Part shown: positions 1 through 9,990 of the stretch, in pieces
Layout: each line of letters opens with the position of its first letter
Numbering within the stretch: position 1 is the first letter of the stretch
Assembly: GCF_019343455.1 (NCBI RefSeq)
Contig: NZ_CP049362.1
Coordinates: forward strand, 2,604,001-2,668,000
Source: Alcaligenes ammonioxydans
Lineage (GTDB): Bacteria; Pseudomonadota; Gammaproteobacteria; Burkholderiales; Burkholderiaceae_B
Length of the DNA: 64,000 nt
Reading direction: 5' to 3'
Position numbers and translations under genes: made by a program
Notes under the pieces: generated by a model
The model's input: the letters and a program-made list of their open reading frames with translations, nothing else
Database searches by the model: none
Told to the model about the DNA's origin: nothing

Positions 1-91
1 TCCAGAAAAGCTGCTCTAAACCATCTGAGGCGGTGACACGGAACTGAGGCGGGCTTGCTGCCTCCGGTCTTTATGAAAAGATCACCCTCAT
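1..91. other. Spacer at left edge, possible 3' end of a plus-strand gene
   Basis: A plus-strand reading frame entering the window would read P-E-K-L-L-stop at bases 2-19, so the tail of an upstream gene may lie here. With only five codons visible this cannot be verified. The rest of the stretch up to the hairpin at 92 shows no recognisable feature. Confidence 0.2.
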
Positions 92-130
92 AAAAAAACG
101 ACTCCATATCGCTGGAGTCGTTTTTTTTTA
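92..130. terminator. Bidirectional intrinsic terminator
   Basis: An 8-bp stem (CGACTCCA / TGGAGTCG, bases 99-106 and 113-120) with a 6-base loop has an A-run on its left and a run of nine T on its right. It can therefore terminate in either direction. It lies just beyond the 3' end of the minus-strand rarD-like gene and ends that long operon. Confidence 0.85.
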
Positions 131-210
131 CTGAGGATTCATTTCCGGCGCAACCCTCACGCCAGCGAGTTGCCCACTATCAGGCTTGGCAGGCGCAGCA
201 TGCCCAAGCC

Positions 211-1116
211 TCATACCTTGGGGGGCGGCACGAGGGGACCTGGACGCCACATGTTGATCAAGCCTTCCAGCGCCATTAAAGAAATCGCAATCCAGATCGG
301 AATGTAGGTCCACCATTGACTGGCACTCATAGGCTCATTCAGCAGCAAATAGGCCACCCAGAACAACAGGACAGGCTCCACATAGCCCAGTATTCCGAAA
401 AGGGCCAGGGGCAACTGCCGACTGGCAGACAAGTAGCTGACCAGAGCCACTGAACTGATCAGGCCCAGGACCGGCACCTGCCAGAACAAACGAGGCTCGT
501 CCGCAAATACGCCCCACATCTGTGTATCTTGCACAAAGAGCAGCCAGCATGCGGGTAGAAACAAAAAGCTCAGATCAAACCACAGCGATGCCAACGAACC
601 CAGCCGCAGGTGACGGCGCAACATAAAATACGGTGGGTAGCCTATCACCACCACAGCGGTCGCCCATGAGACGCTTCCCACGCGCAACAGCTCATGCAGC
701 ACCCCCAGGCCGGCCAGAGCAACAGCAATCCACTGCATGCGGCTTAGCCTGTCCTTGTAAATCACCCGCCCCACCAGCACCATCATCAGCGGCAACAGAA
801 AGTAGCCCAGTGATACGTCCAGTGCCATTTGATGCAAGGGCGCCCATACGAAAATCCAGAGCTGCACGCCCACCAAGGCGGCGGCCAGCAGCAACAGGGC
901 AAAATAGCGCCAGTTGCCGGGCCAGTGACGCAGTACCCAACGCACCTCTCGCCAACGTCGCGCGCGGGTGATCACCAATGCCAAAGCGGGCAAACCCAAG
1001 ACAATACGCCAGGCAAAAATCTGCTCGCCACTGAGCGGATGCAAGACCGTGGCATAGTAATACAGACAAGCGAACAAGGCTGAGGCCAGAACCGACAGCA
1101 ATACTCCCTGCTTCAT
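211..1116 (-). CDS. rarD: RarD-like EamA-family inner-membrane transporter
   Basis: This 301-residue polytopic membrane protein has about ten hydrophobic segments in the two-fold repeat layout of the EamA/DMT superfamily. The N-terminus (KQGVLLSVLASALFACLYYY, followed by LSGEQIFAWRI) matches the RarD subgroup, whose substrate is not firmly established. Its ATG overlaps the stop of the upstream PIN-domain gene as ATGA, so it is probably the last gene of the lepA-recO operon. The terminator at 92-130 follows. The RarD subgroup call is reasonably firm. The transported compound is unknown. Confidence 0.85.
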   Translation of the reverse strand: MKQGVLLSVLASALFACLYYYATVLHPLSGEQIFAWRIVLGLPALALVITRARRWREVRWVLRHWPGNWRYFALLLLAAALVGVQLWIFVWAPLHQMALDVSLGYFLLPLMMVLVGRVIYKDRLSRMQWIAVALAGLGVLHELLRVGSVSWATAVVVIGYPPYFMLRRHLRLGSLASLWFDLSFLFLPACWLLFVQDTQMWGVFADEPRLFWQVPVLGLISSVALVSYLSASRQLPLALFGILGYVEPVLLFWVAYLLLNEPMSASQWWTYIPIWIAISLMALEGLINMWRPGPLVPPPKV

Positions 1117-1718
1117 GAATGTGCCTCGTCCATTTTCTGTCGCCGTGCATAAGCCTGGCCTACGCTAAACAAGCGATCACGCTTTAATAAGGTATGGGTA
1201 TCCAACGCCTGGGCTTCGGGTGTCAACATCAAGGCTGGCAAGGCATCGAGCAAACGCTGCATCAGCTCGGGATAAGCGCTCATATACAAACCCAAGAGTT
1301 GGTCCGGCTCCCACAAGCTGATCCCCAGGCGACGCAATTCAGAACGATTGAAGTCTTTTAGATTACGCGTCAGGATACCGACTGCCTGATCGGGGTAGCG
1401 CTGCTGTGCTAGACGAGCACTGGCAATCACATGCCAGTCCTTGGCATCAGAGTAGCGCAGGTTTTTCTTGAACTCGCTGCTGTCGCCCAAATCCGCCTCG
1501 GGATAGCGTTGCTGTAACTGCTCCCATTGCTCTTCGATGGACAATGGCATGACCTTCCAGAGGCGGCCCGCATTGCGACGCCATTCATCCCCGATGACCG
1601 GGCTCCAGACAGGTTTGAACAACTGTTCGTCGGCCAGAGCCAAAAGCAGACGGCGCAACACATTGGAAATCAGTACGCAGGTATCGAGAACCAGCACGGC
1701 AGGAAGAGAGGCGGCCAT
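1113..1718 (-). CDS. PIN-domain protein (putative ribonuclease)
   Basis: The product has 201 residues when started at the ATG at 1716-1718. The frame is open further upstream, but that part lies inside recO. PIN-fold hallmarks are present: an N-terminal hydrophobic strand ending in an acidic residue (AVLVLDTCVLISN), a middle acidic residue in SPVIGDEWRRN, and a later DAKDWHVIASARL followed by ILTRNLKDF. PIN proteins are metal-dependent nucleases, often the toxins of toxin-antitoxin pairs. No antitoxin-like small gene lies beside it. Instead it starts one base after the recO stop (TGATATG) and overlaps rarD by 4 bp, so it looks like an operon member. Its target is unknown. Confidence 0.75.
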   Translation of the reverse strand: MAASLPAVLVLDTCVLISNVLRRLLLALADEQLFKPVWSPVIGDEWRRNAGRLWKVMPLSIEEQWEQLQQRYPEADLGDSSEFKKNLRYSDAKDWHVIASARLAQQRYPDQAVGILTRNLKDFNRSELRRLGISLWEPDQLLGLYMSAYPELMQRLLDALPALMLTPEAQALDTHTLLKRDRLFSVGQAYARRQKMDEAHS

Positions 1719-1719
1719 A

Positions 1720-2310
1720 TCAATAGCGTTGCAGCTGCATAAGAACAGAGCGGGTATGCAAGGGGCGGCCCAACAGGCTGTTGAGCCGTTCACGCAAGCG
1801 TATGCGCAATTCAGGCTCCCCAACAGGATCGTCAAAATCAGGCGTGGCCTCATCAAAGCCATAGCCTGTCTCGGTCAGCAGCACCCACTCAAAGCGCCGC
1901 AAGGCTCCCGCCACAGGAGGACGAGGTACCTGGGCCAGATGTACCAGGGCTTCCTCATAGGCATCGTATAAAACAGGATGGGGATCTTCGCGTGGCAACA
2001 AACGAATCAATAATTCATTCATATACCAGGCCGACATCAGGGCACGTCCCTTTAAAGGCCGAATTCCGGCACAGTCCGCTCGCGTCAATGTCTTGACTTC
2101 GTTTTTGCCCGACCAGGCCAACAACAAAGGCTGAAACACAGACAAAGCAGGCCGCAAAATGGAATGCGGCCTTTTCGCGCCTTTCGCGACCATCGGCACC
2201 AGTCCGTGGTTGCGTGTAAAGGCATGGCAGATCAGAGACGTTTCACGCCAGGCACTGGTGTGCAGTATGTAGCCCGCTTCGTCCTGAAAGCGATGACGGG
2301 GATTACTCAT
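1720..2310 (-). CDS. recO: DNA repair protein RecO, unusually short
   Basis: RecO loads RecA at gaps together with RecF and RecR. The N-terminal OB-fold region (QDEAGYILHTSAWRETSLI, LVPMVAKGAKRPHS) and the helical region (LMSAWYMNELLIRLLPREDPHPVLYDAYEEAL) are clear, and the C-terminus (LLGRPLHTRSVLMQLQ) matches the family. I chose the ATG at 2308-2310, which overlaps the era stop by 8 bp and gives 196 residues. Family members usually have about 230-250. The shortfall lies between the GYGFDE segment and the C-terminal LRERLNSLLGRPL helix, where most homologues carry an extra 35-40 residues. Confidence 0.9.
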   Translation of the reverse strand: MSNPRHRFQDEAGYILHTSAWRETSLICHAFTRNHGLVPMVAKGAKRPHSILRPALSVFQPLLLAWSGKNEVKTLTRADCAGIRPLKGRALMSAWYMNELLIRLLPREDPHPVLYDAYEEALVHLAQVPRPPVAGALRRFEWVLLTETGYGFDEATPDFDDPVGEPELRIRLRERLNSLLGRPLHTRSVLMQLQRY

Positions 2311-3193
2311 ACCCCAGGTCACGCAGGACCGCTTCACGATCAGACCAGCCTTTACGCACCTTGATATACACGTCCAGGAACACCGGCTTGTCGATCAACT
2401 TGGCAATATCCTGGCGAGCTTCAGTTGCAATGCGCTTCATGTGCATGCCACCGGCTCCCAACAGAATCGGACGATGGCTCTCGCGCTCGACGACGACGCA
2501 AGCCGCAATGCGCGCGCCCTGCTCGTTCTCATCCCATTGTTCAATGACAACGGTGCAACCATAGGGCAATTCATCGCCCACCAGACGGAAGATCTTTTCG
2601 CGCAGCAGCTCTGAGGTAATGAAACGAACCGAGCGATCGGTGATGGTATCCGCATCGAACATGGCTTCGCCCTCGGGCAGACGCGAGGCGATCTCATCGA
2701 GCAAAGGTTCCAGTTGCAGGCGTTTTGCTGCACTGACCGGAATCACGGCACCGTACTCAAACTCCTGGGACAGGCGAGCAATGTAAGGCAACAAGTCATT
2801 CTTGCTCTTGAGTGCGTCAACCTTATTGATCACCAAAATGGTCTTGCCGCCTTTGGGCAGCATGGGCAACAGCTCAGCGTCTGCCGCGGACCACTTACCG
2901 GCTTCAACCACATGCACCACCACATCCACATCGGCCAGAGCCTGAGTCACCACGCGGTTCATCATGCGGTTCATGGCGCCGCCGTGCTTGGTTTGAAAGC
3001 CGGGGGTATCCACAAACACCATCTGATCATGCTCACGCGTCAACACGCTGTTGATGCGATGCCGGGTCGTCTGCGCCTTGCGCGATACGATCGAGATCTT
3101 GCTGCCGATCAGGGCATTGGCCAGTGTGGACTTGCCCACATTGGGCCGTCCTACGATAGCCACGAACCCGCAGCGAAAAGGGGTATCTGTCAT
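2303..3193 (-). CDS. era: GTPase Era
   Basis: Era is a ribosome-assembly GTPase that binds the 3' end of 16S rRNA. The 296-residue protein shows the G1 motif GRPNVGKS, G3 DTPG and G4 NKVD in the first 140 residues. A C-terminal KH RNA-binding domain follows ([19 protein letters not shown]). The length is normal. The start overlaps the rnc stop by 4 bp (ATGA), the conserved rnc-era arrangement, and the stop overlaps recO. Confidence 0.97.
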   Translation of the reverse strand: MTDTPFRCGFVAIVGRPNVGKSTLANALIGSKISIVSRKAQTTRHRINSVLTREHDQMVFVDTPGFQTKHGGAMNRMMNRVVTQALADVDVVVHVVEAGKWSAADAELLPMLPKGGKTILVINKVDALKSKNDLLPYIARLSQEFEYGAVIPVSAAKRLQLEPLLDEIASRLPEGEAMFDADTITDRSVRFITSELLREKIFRLVGDELPYGCTVVIEQWDENEQGARIAACVVVERESHRPILLGAGGMHMKRIATEARQDIAKLIDKPVFLDVYIKVRKGWSDREAVLRDLGYE

Positions 3194-3948
3194 TGTGTTT
3201 CCTGCGACACCGCCACGGGCAGAGTCAATTGTGAGGGGCGACGATGGCGGCTGGCGCGCGTCGTCTTGGCTGGAAATTCAGCTTCTAAAATAGCGATTGC
3301 CTGTGTGGCGGCGGCTTGTTCCGCAGCACGCCGGCTGCTGCCACTGGCTTGCACATGGATATTGAGCTTGGCGATCGTGCATTCAATATCGAAGAGCTGA
3401 TCGTGAGCAGCGCCATGCGTGGCCACCACGGTATACACCGGCAAATCCAGCTTTCGGCCTTGCAACAACTCTTGCAGCAAGGTTTTGGGGTCTTTCCCCA
3501 AGGTCTTGGGGTCCACATCGACCAGCATGGGTTCATACAGCTGGGTGATGACGGTTTGGGCTTGCGTAAAGCCGGCATCCAGAAAAACAGCGCCAAATAT
3601 TGCTTCCAGGGCGTCGGCCAGAATGGAGGGGCGACGAAAACCGCCGCTCTTGAGCTCCCCTTCCCCCAAGCGCAGATAATCCGACAAACCCAGGCGCGTT
3701 GCAATTTCAGCCAGGGCAGCCTGCTTGACCAGATTAGCGCGCAGACGCGACAGATCGCCTTCGTCAATACGTTGAAAGCGCTCAAACAACAAGGCCGCAA
3801 CCGTGAAGTTCAAAACCGAATCGCCCAGGAACTCCAGACGCTCGTTATGACGAGCGCTGTGGCTGCGATGGGTCAAGGCCTGCTCCAGCAGGCCTATGTC
3901 TTTAAAGGAGTAGCCGATAGCGGCTTCAAGCAAAGCAAGACGTTTCAT
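3190..3948 (-). CDS. rnc: Ribonuclease III
   Basis: RNase III cleaves double-stranded RNA in rRNA precursors and some mRNAs. The signature [13 protein letters not shown] is near residue 40 and the second catalytic acidic cluster, [15 protein letters not shown], is near residues 115-130. A double-stranded RNA-binding domain follows ([20 protein letters not shown] through [18 protein letters not shown]). At 252 residues it is slightly longer than E. coli RNase III because of a basic C-terminal tail. Its ATG shares one base with the lepB stop (TAATG), which suggests tight coupling. Confidence 0.97.
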   Translation of the reverse strand: MKRLALLEAAIGYSFKDIGLLEQALTHRSHSARHNERLEFLGDSVLNFTVAALLFERFQRIDEGDLSRLRANLVKQAALAEIATRLGLSDYLRLGEGELKSGGFRRPSILADALEAIFGAVFLDAGFTQAQTVITQLYEPMLVDVDPKTLGKDPKTLLQELLQGRKLDLPVYTVVATHGAAHDQLFDIECTIAKLNIHVQASGSSRRAAEQAAATQAIAILEAEFPAKTTRASRHRRPSQLTLPVAVSQETQ

Positions 3949-4832
3949 TAATGGAAGCGACCTATACGACTAAGTTCGCGGAAATTCATCCAGATAAAAA
4001 AGGCGCGTCCCACAATATTCTCATCGGGTACAAAGCCCCAATAACGACTGTCCAGACTATTGTCGCGATTATCTCCCATAACGAAGTAATTACCCTCTGG
4101 CACGACACACGAGATGCCATTGGAGAAATACTCACAGGAGTCGCGATGGGGGAACGCCACGATGGGCATCAGTCCCTGCGGCTGGGTCTTGTTCAACAGG
4201 ATGTTGTGCTGCACCTTGCCCAGCTCTTCCAGATAGCGCCCGATATAGGCAGAACGATCCGGCTCATAATAATCACCACTGCGCACCTGGGTAATAACCT
4301 GTCCATTGACGGACAGCACTTTGTCACGGTACTCGATCCGGTCACCGGGCACGCCAACTACGCGCTTGATGTAATCCACGCTGGTGTCCACAGGGTAGCG
4401 AAACACAATCACATCGCCCCGCTCGGGCTGACCCAAGGGCACCACCTTGGTGCCACTGACGGGCAGACGAATGCCATATTCGTACTTGTTCACCAAAATG
4501 AGATCGCCATTTTTCAGTGTAGGCAGCATGGAGCCGGATGGAATGCGAAATGGCTCAATAATGAAAGAGCGCAGTACAAACACGAACAAAATGACCGGGA
4601 AGAAACTGACACCATACTCAATCCACCACGGCATGCGATTGGCCTGGTCATAGGCTTCCTGGCGCAACTGCTGCAAATGCTCGGGGTCTTGAGCTGCCGT
4701 TTCCGGTACCGCCTGCATCGCAGCCTGCGCGCGCGCCAGACGACGTGCCCGCAAGGAGAAACGATCCAAAAACCAGATTGCGCCAGTCAATATCAGCAGT
4801 ACAAACAAAATCAGAGCGAAATCCCAGCTCAT
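3948..4832 (-). CDS. lepB: Signal peptidase I
   Basis: This inner-membrane protease removes signal peptides from exported proteins. The 294-residue sequence has a first membrane segment at about residues 3-22 and a second at about 75-92 ([16 protein letters not shown]). The nucleophilic serine follows in [11 protein letters not shown], and the general-base lysine is in [13 protein letters not shown]. Box [12 protein letters not shown], is near the C-terminus. It lies 65 bp downstream of lepA and directly upstream of rnc, the usual lepA-lepB-rnc-era order. Confidence 0.97.
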   Translation of the reverse strand: MSWDFALILFVLLILTGAIWFLDRFSLRARRLARAQAAMQAVPETAAQDPEHLQQLRQEAYDQANRMPWWIEYGVSFFPVILFVFVLRSFIIEPFRIPSGSMLPTLKNGDLILVNKYEYGIRLPVSGTKVVPLGQPERGDVIVFRYPVDTSVDYIKRVVGVPGDRIEYRDKVLSVNGQVITQVRSGDYYEPDRSAYIGRYLEELGKVQHNILLNKTQPQGLMPIVAFPHRDSCEYFSNGISCVVPEGNYFVMGDNRDNSLDSRYWGFVPDENIVGRAFFIWMNFRELSRIGRFH

Positions 4833-4897
4833 CGGTTTCCTTTAAAGAAATTAAAGCAGTCCTGGCTGTGGCCGGCTTGAACCGCCGGCCCCCAGCA

Positions 4898-6691
4898 TTA
4901 CTTATCCTCGACCTGCAAAATTGCCAAAAAGGCTTCCTGCGGAATTTCCACGTTTCCAACCTGCTTCATCCGCTTCTTACCGGCTTTTTGCTTCTCAAGC
5001 AGCTTCTTCTTGCGAGAGATGTCACCGCCATAACACTTGGCCAGCACGTTCTTGCGCAGTGCCTTGACGTTCTCGCGAGAAATCACTTCGGCACCAATGG
5101 CGGCCTGAATCGCAATATCAAACATCTGGCGCGGGATCAGGGATCGCATCTTGGCGACCACTTCACGGCCGCGGTAACGGGCGTTGCTGCGGTGCACGAT
5201 CATGGACAGCGCATCGACCCGGTCACCGTTGATGAGGATATCGACCTTGACCACGTCCGCCGAGCGGTATTCCTTGAACTCATAATCCATCGAGGCATAG
5301 CCGCGCGAGACGGATTTGAGCCGATCAAAGAAGTCCAGCACGATCTCGGCCAAGGGCATTTCATAGACCAGGTTCACCTGACGGCCATGATAGGTCATAT
5401 TTAACTGCAAACCGCGCTTGGCTGTACACAGGGTCATGACCGGGCCCACGTATTCCTGCGGCATTAGCAGCGAAACCACAACAATGGGTTCGCGTACGTC
5501 TTCAATATGCGCGACTTCCGGCATGCGCGAGGGGCTTTCAATCATCAGCACTTCGCCATCGCGTCGCTCGACTTCGTACACCACCGACGGCGCGGTGGTG
5601 ATGATGTCCATGTCGAACTCACGCTCCAGACGCTCCTGGACGATTTCCATATGCAGCAGGCCCAAAAAGCCACAGCGGAAACCAAAACCCAGTGCCTGGG
5701 ACACTTCAGGTTCGAACATCAGGGAGGAGTCGTTCAGCTTCAGCTTCTCCAGCGAGTCACGCAGTTGATCGTATTCACTGCTTTCCACCGGATACAGACC
5801 CGCGAACACCTGGGGCTTCACTTCTTTAAAGCCGGGCAGCGCGCTTTCAGCTGGTTTGCCCGCCAGTGTGATGGTATCGCCCACCTTGGCGTGCTCCAGT
5901 TCCTTGATGCCTGCAATGATAAAGCCCACCTCACCGGCAGACAGATGCGGACGGTTTTCAGACTTGGGCGTAAAGACCCCGATGTGCTCGACCAGGTGCG
6001 TCGCACGCGTGGCCATCAGCAGAATCTTTTCCTTGGGCTTGAGTACCCCATTGACAATGCGGACCAGCATGACCACGCCCACGTAGTTGTCAAACCAGGA
6101 GTCAATGATCAGAGCTTGCAGTGGAGCAGACGGATCACCCACTGGCGGGGGAACACGCGCCACAATGGTTTCCAGGATATCGTCAATACCCAGACCGGTC
6201 TTGGCGCTGGCCGCAATCGCATCGCTGGCATCAATGCCGATAACGTCCTCTACTTCCTGGCGTGCTGCGTCAGGATCAGCCGAAGGCAAGTCCATTTTGT
6301 TGAGCACGGGAATCACTTCCACGCCCTGGTCCAAGGCGGTATAGCAGTTGGCCACGGTCTGTGCTTCCACCCCTTGCGAAGCGTCCACCACCAGCAAAGC
6401 ACCCTCACAGGCCGACAGGGAGCGGCTGACTTCGTAGGAGAAGTCGACGTGGCCGGGGGTGTCGATCAGGTTCAGGTTGTATACCTTGCCATCCCGAGCC
6501 TTGTAGTGCAAAGCCGCGGTCTGGGCCTTAATCGTAATGCCACGCTCTTTCTCGATGTCCATCGAATCCAGAACCTGGGTCGACATCTCGCGGTCGGCCA
6601 GGCCACCACAGCGTTGGATCAGGCGGTCAGCCAAGGTCGATTTGCCATGATCGATGTGGGCAATAATAGAGAAATTGCGGATGTGATCCAT
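4898..6691 (-). CDS. lepA: Elongation factor 4 (LepA)
   Basis: LepA is a ribosome-associated translational GTPase. Starting at [16 protein letters not shown] gives 597 residues, the family norm. An earlier in-frame start at 6745 would add 18 residues that do not look conserved. The G1 motif [10 protein letters not shown]3 DTPGHVDF and G4 NKMD are present, and the LepA-specific C-terminal domain ends in [21 protein letters not shown]. It is the first gene of the lepA-lepB-rnc-era-recO block. A 243-bp spacer separates it from mucD, so it may have its own promoter. Confidence 0.97.
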   Translation of the reverse strand: MDHIRNFSIIAHIDHGKSTLADRLIQRCGGLADREMSTQVLDSMDIEKERGITIKAQTAALHYKARDGKVYNLNLIDTPGHVDFSYEVSRSLSACEGALLVVDASQGVEAQTVANCYTALDQGVEVIPVLNKMDLPSADPDAARQEVEDVIGIDASDAIAASAKTGLGIDDILETIVARVPPPVGDPSAPLQALIIDSWFDNYVGVVMLVRIVNGVLKPKEKILLMATRATHLVEHIGVFTPKSENRPHLSAGEVGFIIAGIKELEHAKVGDTITLAGKPAESALPGFKEVKPQVFAGLYPVESSEYDQLRDSLEKLKLNDSSLMFEPEVSQALGFGFRCGFLGLLHMEIVQERLEREFDMDIITTAPSVVYEVERRDGEVLMIESPSRMPEVAHIEDVREPIVVVSLLMPQEYVGPVMTLCTAKRGLQLNMTYHGRQVNLVYEMPLAEIVLDFFDRLKSVSRGYASMDYEFKEYRSADVVKVDILINGDRVDALSMIVHRSNARYRGREVVAKMRSLIPRQMFDIAIQAAIGAEVISRENVKALRKNVLAKCYGGDISRKKKLLEKQKAGKKRMKQVGNVEIPQEAFLAILQVEDK

Positions 6692-6747
6692 AAACCCGTT
6701 ACTAAACAAAGAAATGTTGAGGCGCAATGCCAGAAGGGACGGCACAA

Positions 6748-6775
6748 GAAAGGGGCGCCCATGACGCCCCTTTTC
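6748..6775. terminator. GC-rich hairpin upstream of lepA
   Basis: A stem of about ten base pairs (GAAAGGGGCG / CGCCCCTTTTC) lies in the 243-bp spacer between mucD and lepA. The U-tract is short on both strands, so termination may be partial. On the minus strand it would sit in the lepA leader and could act as an attenuator. Confidence 0.45.
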
Positions 6776-6875
6776 AGTCCACGCGCCGAAAACGCAAGAC
6801 CCGTCCTGTCAGACGGGCGCACGTGGAGCCATTATCTACTCGAAGCTGACTACACCCTCGAGTAGTGGCGGAGAA

Positions 6876-6896
6876 ACTCCGGCCAGGGGCCGGAGT
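6876..6896 (-). terminator. Hairpin after mucD, possible weak terminator
   Basis: A perfect 9-bp stem with a 3-base loop (ACTCCGGCC / GGCCGGAGT) lies 38 bases past the mucD stop. Only a short, interrupted pyrimidine tract follows on the minus strand, so this may be a 3'-stabilising hairpin rather than a full terminator. Confidence 0.4.
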
Positions 6897-6934
6897 CCAT
6901 CAATCACTACCATTTTAGCCGTTTTAGAAAAATT

Positions 6935-8440
6935 TTATTTCGATGGCGTAATCAAAATCCATTGCGACTGGCCTGCACGCAAAACCAGCAGGGCTGCTGC
7001 TTTGGATTTATCCAAGGAAGCCACCATTTTAGCGTATTGCTCTGGCGTCCCTACGTCTTTATCGTTGACACGCAAAATAAGGTCACCTGGTTGCAGACCG
7101 GCCTGGTTGGCAGGAGGGCCCACGTCGACGACCTGAACCGCACTTTCTACCCCCAGGCGCTTCAAATCGGCCTCCGGCACTGCCGTCACTTTCAGACCAA
7201 ACGCATCGGTGCTGCTGGCAGCCGGCGCGTCTTTCTGATCTTTTCCGGCAGCAACCGGGTTGCCGGAAGGCATTTCCTCGACATTAATCTTGACGGTCTG
7301 CAGTTTGCCCTTGCGCCAGATTTCCAGCGTGGAGCTCTGGCCTGGCTTGGTGCTGCCCACAATACGTGGCAGATCCGTCATTTGGTCAATGCTGCGGCCA
7401 TTGAATTTCAGGATGACGTCACCGGACTGGATGCCAGCCTTGGCGGCCGGACCACCCTCTTCCACGCTGCTGACCAAGGCGCCCTTGCTGTCTTTCAGGC
7501 CCAGCGCAGTGGCCACATCATCAGCCACCGGCGTGATCTGTACACCGATGCGACCGCGCGTTACCTTGCCGTCCGTCTTGAGCTGCTCGACCACGTTCAT
7601 GGCTTCGTCGATCGGGATGGCCAGGGAAATACCCATAAAGCCGCCACTGCGCGAGATGATCTGCGAGTTCACACCCACAACCTCACCGTTCAGATTGATC
7701 AGCGGCCCACCCGAGTTACCGGGGTTGACGGCTACGTCGGTCTGAATGAAAGGCAGGTAGTCCCCTGTCTCACGATTGATGGCGCTGACAATGCCGGCAG
7801 TGACCGTGGACTCCAGGCCAAAAGGCGACCCAATGGCCAGAACCCATTGCCCTTTCTTGAGTTGCTTGGAATCGCCAATCACCATGGGTTTCAGATCTTT
7901 GGCCTCAATCTTGATCAAAGCCACATCCGTACGTTCGTCCGTACCGATGATCTTGGCCGGGTATTCCTTGCCATTGCTCAGGGTGACAAAAATGCCGTTG
8001 GAATCTGCCACCACATGATTATTGGTCAGGATGTAGCCGTCAGCTGAAATGATAAAACCCGAGCCGACGCCACGCGGTACGGTGCGCTCTTGAGCTTGTG
8101 GAGCGTTATTGCCGCCATGAGGACGCTGGGGCGTCATGCCAGGAGGCATGAAGTCAGGTCCGAAGAACCAACGGAACATATCGTACGGGTCTGAGCCGGG
8201 GCCCATGGCCGGTGACCGTACCTGCACTGCCTCTGTAGTGCGGATGTTGACTACCCCATCCTCGGTTTTGGCAACGATTCCCGTGAAATCAGGCAGACCG
8301 AGCGTTGTGCTCTGGACCTGCTCGCTTGTCGTGACAGCTTGGGCCTGCGCGTAAGCCATGGGCGCACCCGCTGCCAGTATCACGGCAGCTGTCAAAGCCG
8401 AGAGAACAGGAATACGCATTTTTTTACTCGATTTTTCCAT
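6935..8440 (-). CDS. mucD: Periplasmic Do-type serine protease MucD/DegP
   Basis: This DegP/HtrA-family protease and chaperone degrades misfolded envelope proteins. It has 501 residues, with an N-terminal signal peptide ending near PMAYAQAQ. The catalytic triad is visible as His in LTNNHVVADS, Asp in ERTDVALIKI and Ser in NPGNSGGPLI. Two PDZ domains follow (about residues 290-375 and 415-500). The ATG at 8438-8440 has a GGAG seven bases upstream. It is the last gene of the rpoE-rseA-rseB-mucD cluster, so it is probably made in response to envelope stress. Confidence 0.95.
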   Translation of the reverse strand: MEKSSKKMRIPVLSALTAAVILAAGAPMAYAQAQAVTTSEQVQSTTLGLPDFTGIVAKTEDGVVNIRTTEAVQVRSPAMGPGSDPYDMFRWFFGPDFMPPGMTPQRPHGGNNAPQAQERTVPRGVGSGFIISADGYILTNNHVVADSNGIFVTLSNGKEYPAKIIGTDERTDVALIKIEAKDLKPMVIGDSKQLKKGQWVLAIGSPFGLESTVTAGIVSAINRETGDYLPFIQTDVAVNPGNSGGPLINLNGEVVGVNSQIISRSGGFMGISLAIPIDEAMNVVEQLKTDGKVTRGRIGVQITPVADDVATALGLKDSKGALVSSVEEGGPAAKAGIQSGDVILKFNGRSIDQMTDLPRIVGSTKPGQSSTLEIWRKGKLQTVKINVEEMPSGNPVAAGKDQKDAPAASSTDAFGLKVTAVPEADLKRLGVESAVQVVDVGPPANQAGLQPGDLILRVNDKDVGTPEQYAKMVASLDKSKAAALLVLRAGQSQWILITPSK

Positions 8441-8464
8441 TCAAATACTCCTGGTGGACGATAG

Positions 8465-9490
8465 TCAATGTGTCCGGGATAGTGGGGTGAACTGTGTGCC
8501 TTCAAGCAAAGCGCGCAGTGTCTGTACGGGAACTGCTCCCGTACTGGTCAAAACATAATCGTTGATACGACTGCGGTACATATTCATGGAACCACGATGG
8601 AAAGCTCCCAGACTGTTTTCCTCGGCCTCGGGGGTTCCAACCCGCTCCAGAAATACAGAAATGGCAGCCAGGCCATCAGACATCATCAAGTGCGTTACCT
8701 GGCGCCCAGCGCGCATAGGCCGGAGCATTTCGGAACGCAGGGTGAAACCGGCAGGCAAAGCGAACTGCCAACCCTGCTCACCTATATCAATCTTGCGCAC
8801 CTCGGGTTCGACCACCTCCCACTTGCTGGGGTTCCAGCTGGTGCGCAACTCCTGCAAATCCACCTGTTCGCCAAAAGCGACCGAGGCAAAGGCAATCTGG
8901 TCTACTACCTCTTGTTGTGGGTCCAGAGTCTGCATTTTCAACAGCAAATGATGATCGACATCCGCACACACCCGATAACCATAGCGTTTGTCATCCTTGG
9001 GCACCAGCTCGATCAGCTCACAAGGACGGCCCGCAACACGTTCGCGCGATGGCAAACGACGCATATCGTAAAAATTGGGCAGCTGACTGACGTCGCCGAC
9101 CAGAAAACTAGGAAAACGCTCGTTTTCACGGCGCTCGATCACCACCATCTTCTTTTCGGGAATCAGGCATTGCGTGACTTCGTTCTGGCGTAAAAACTCG
9201 CGCGGTTCACCGTCCAGAATTTCCAGGCGCTCACGTTCACCTGTACCGTCAATGATATGCACCAGTTTCATGGACTGGCTGGACTGACCCTGGGTATACA
9301 TAATGACACCCGAATAATCCAGATCGCGCGCCGCCTTATGCACCTTCTGCAGCCAGGGCAAATCAAGGGGCTCGAGCCCCTTGGCCTCTTGAGCCAGCAC
9401 GGGGGTACACAGCATCGCCAGAGAAAAGGCCAGCAAACCCTTGTAGAAGCGCGCCCGGCTCACCGGTGACGGCATGCGTACAGACCTCAT
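8465..9490 (-). CDS. rseB: Periplasmic sigma-E regulator RseB/MucB
   Basis: RseB binds the periplasmic part of the anti-sigma factor RseA and protects it from proteolysis. The product has 341 residues with a signal peptide (FYKGLLAFSLAMLCTPVLAQ). A large lipoprotein-like N-terminal domain (about residues 45-210) and a smaller C-terminal domain (about 225-330) follow. The ATG overlaps the rseA stop as ATGA. A second in-frame ATG at 9472 is possible. Position between rseA and mucD supports the call. Confidence 0.92.
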   Translation of the reverse strand: MRSVRMPSPVSRARFYKGLLAFSLAMLCTPVLAQEAKGLEPLDLPWLQKVHKAARDLDYSGVIMYTQGQSSQSMKLVHIIDGTGERERLEILDGEPREFLRQNEVTQCLIPEKKMVVIERRENERFPSFLVGDVSQLPNFYDMRRLPSRERVAGRPCELIELVPKDDKRYGYRVCADVDHHLLLKMQTLDPQQEVVDQIAFASVAFGEQVDLQELRTSWNPSKWEVVEPEVRKIDIGEQGWQFALPAGFTLRSEMLRPMRAGRQVTHLMMSDGLAAISVFLERVGTPEAEENSLGAFHRGSMNMYRSRINDYVLTSTGAVPVQTLRALLEGTQFTPLSRTH

Positions 9491-9981
9491 TGACCCAGGG
9501 CTCCACTTTCAAAGGAAACATGGCGTACCGGACCGGTACCAACAAAATCGCGGTGCAAATCCGCGTAATCATTCCAGAGCTGATCGTCCTGGGCGCTGGC
9601 TACCAGAGTAGCCGGACCAGACGTGCCCCCCATATAAGGCAAGCCCACCCACAAGGCAGCCGCCACAGCAGCCACCACCGCCAGGCCGCTGACGCCGTAG
9701 CGTTGCACCAAGGGCCGCTTCATGGCGTTGGGCGCGAGCACTGTGGGCTCTTCATCAATCGCTTTGGACAGACGTGCGTAAAAGCGATCCGACGTACGGA
9801 TCGCCAGCGCCTCCGTGCGCATGACATCACCGATCAAATGATAGGTATCCCAGACTTGACGCCCGTACGGGGAGTCCAGTTCCTCGGGGCGTATTTCAGC
9901 CTCACCATCCACCCAGGAAGACACGGCGGCCTCCCAGGCATTGAGTTGATCGTCATCGGAATGGGATTTCAGGGCTTGCAT
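9487..9981 (-). CDS. rseA: Anti-sigma-E factor RseA/MucA
   Basis: RseA holds sigma-E at the membrane until stress-triggered cleavage. It has an N-terminal cytoplasmic sigma-binding domain (about residues 1-95, with LNAWEAAVSSWVDGEAE), one membrane segment (SGLAVVAAVAAALWVGLPYM, about residues 100-122) and a short periplasmic tail. Three start codons are stacked: TTG at 9987, ATG at 9984 and ATG at 9981. I chose the last because the AAGGA in the rpoE stop region is best spaced for it (164 residues). Confidence 0.92.
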   Translation of the reverse strand: MQALKSHSDDDQLNAWEAAVSSWVDGEAEIRPEELDSPYGRQVWDTYHLIGDVMRTEALAIRTSDRFYARLSKAIDEEPTVLAPNAMKRPLVQRYGVSGLAVVAAVAAALWVGLPYMGGTSGPATLVASAQDDQLWNDYADLHRDFVGTGPVRHVSFESGALGQ

Positions 9982-9990
9982 CATCAATCC

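Noticed and set aside
5507..6865. 452-codon plus-strand frame opposite lepA
   Set aside because: It is a shadow of the conserved lepA coding sequence. The product is His/Gln/Arg-rich with no family features.
6962..8047. 361-codon plus-strand frame opposite mucD
   Set aside because: It is the antisense of a highly conserved protease gene. It has no plausible domain and no ribosome site.
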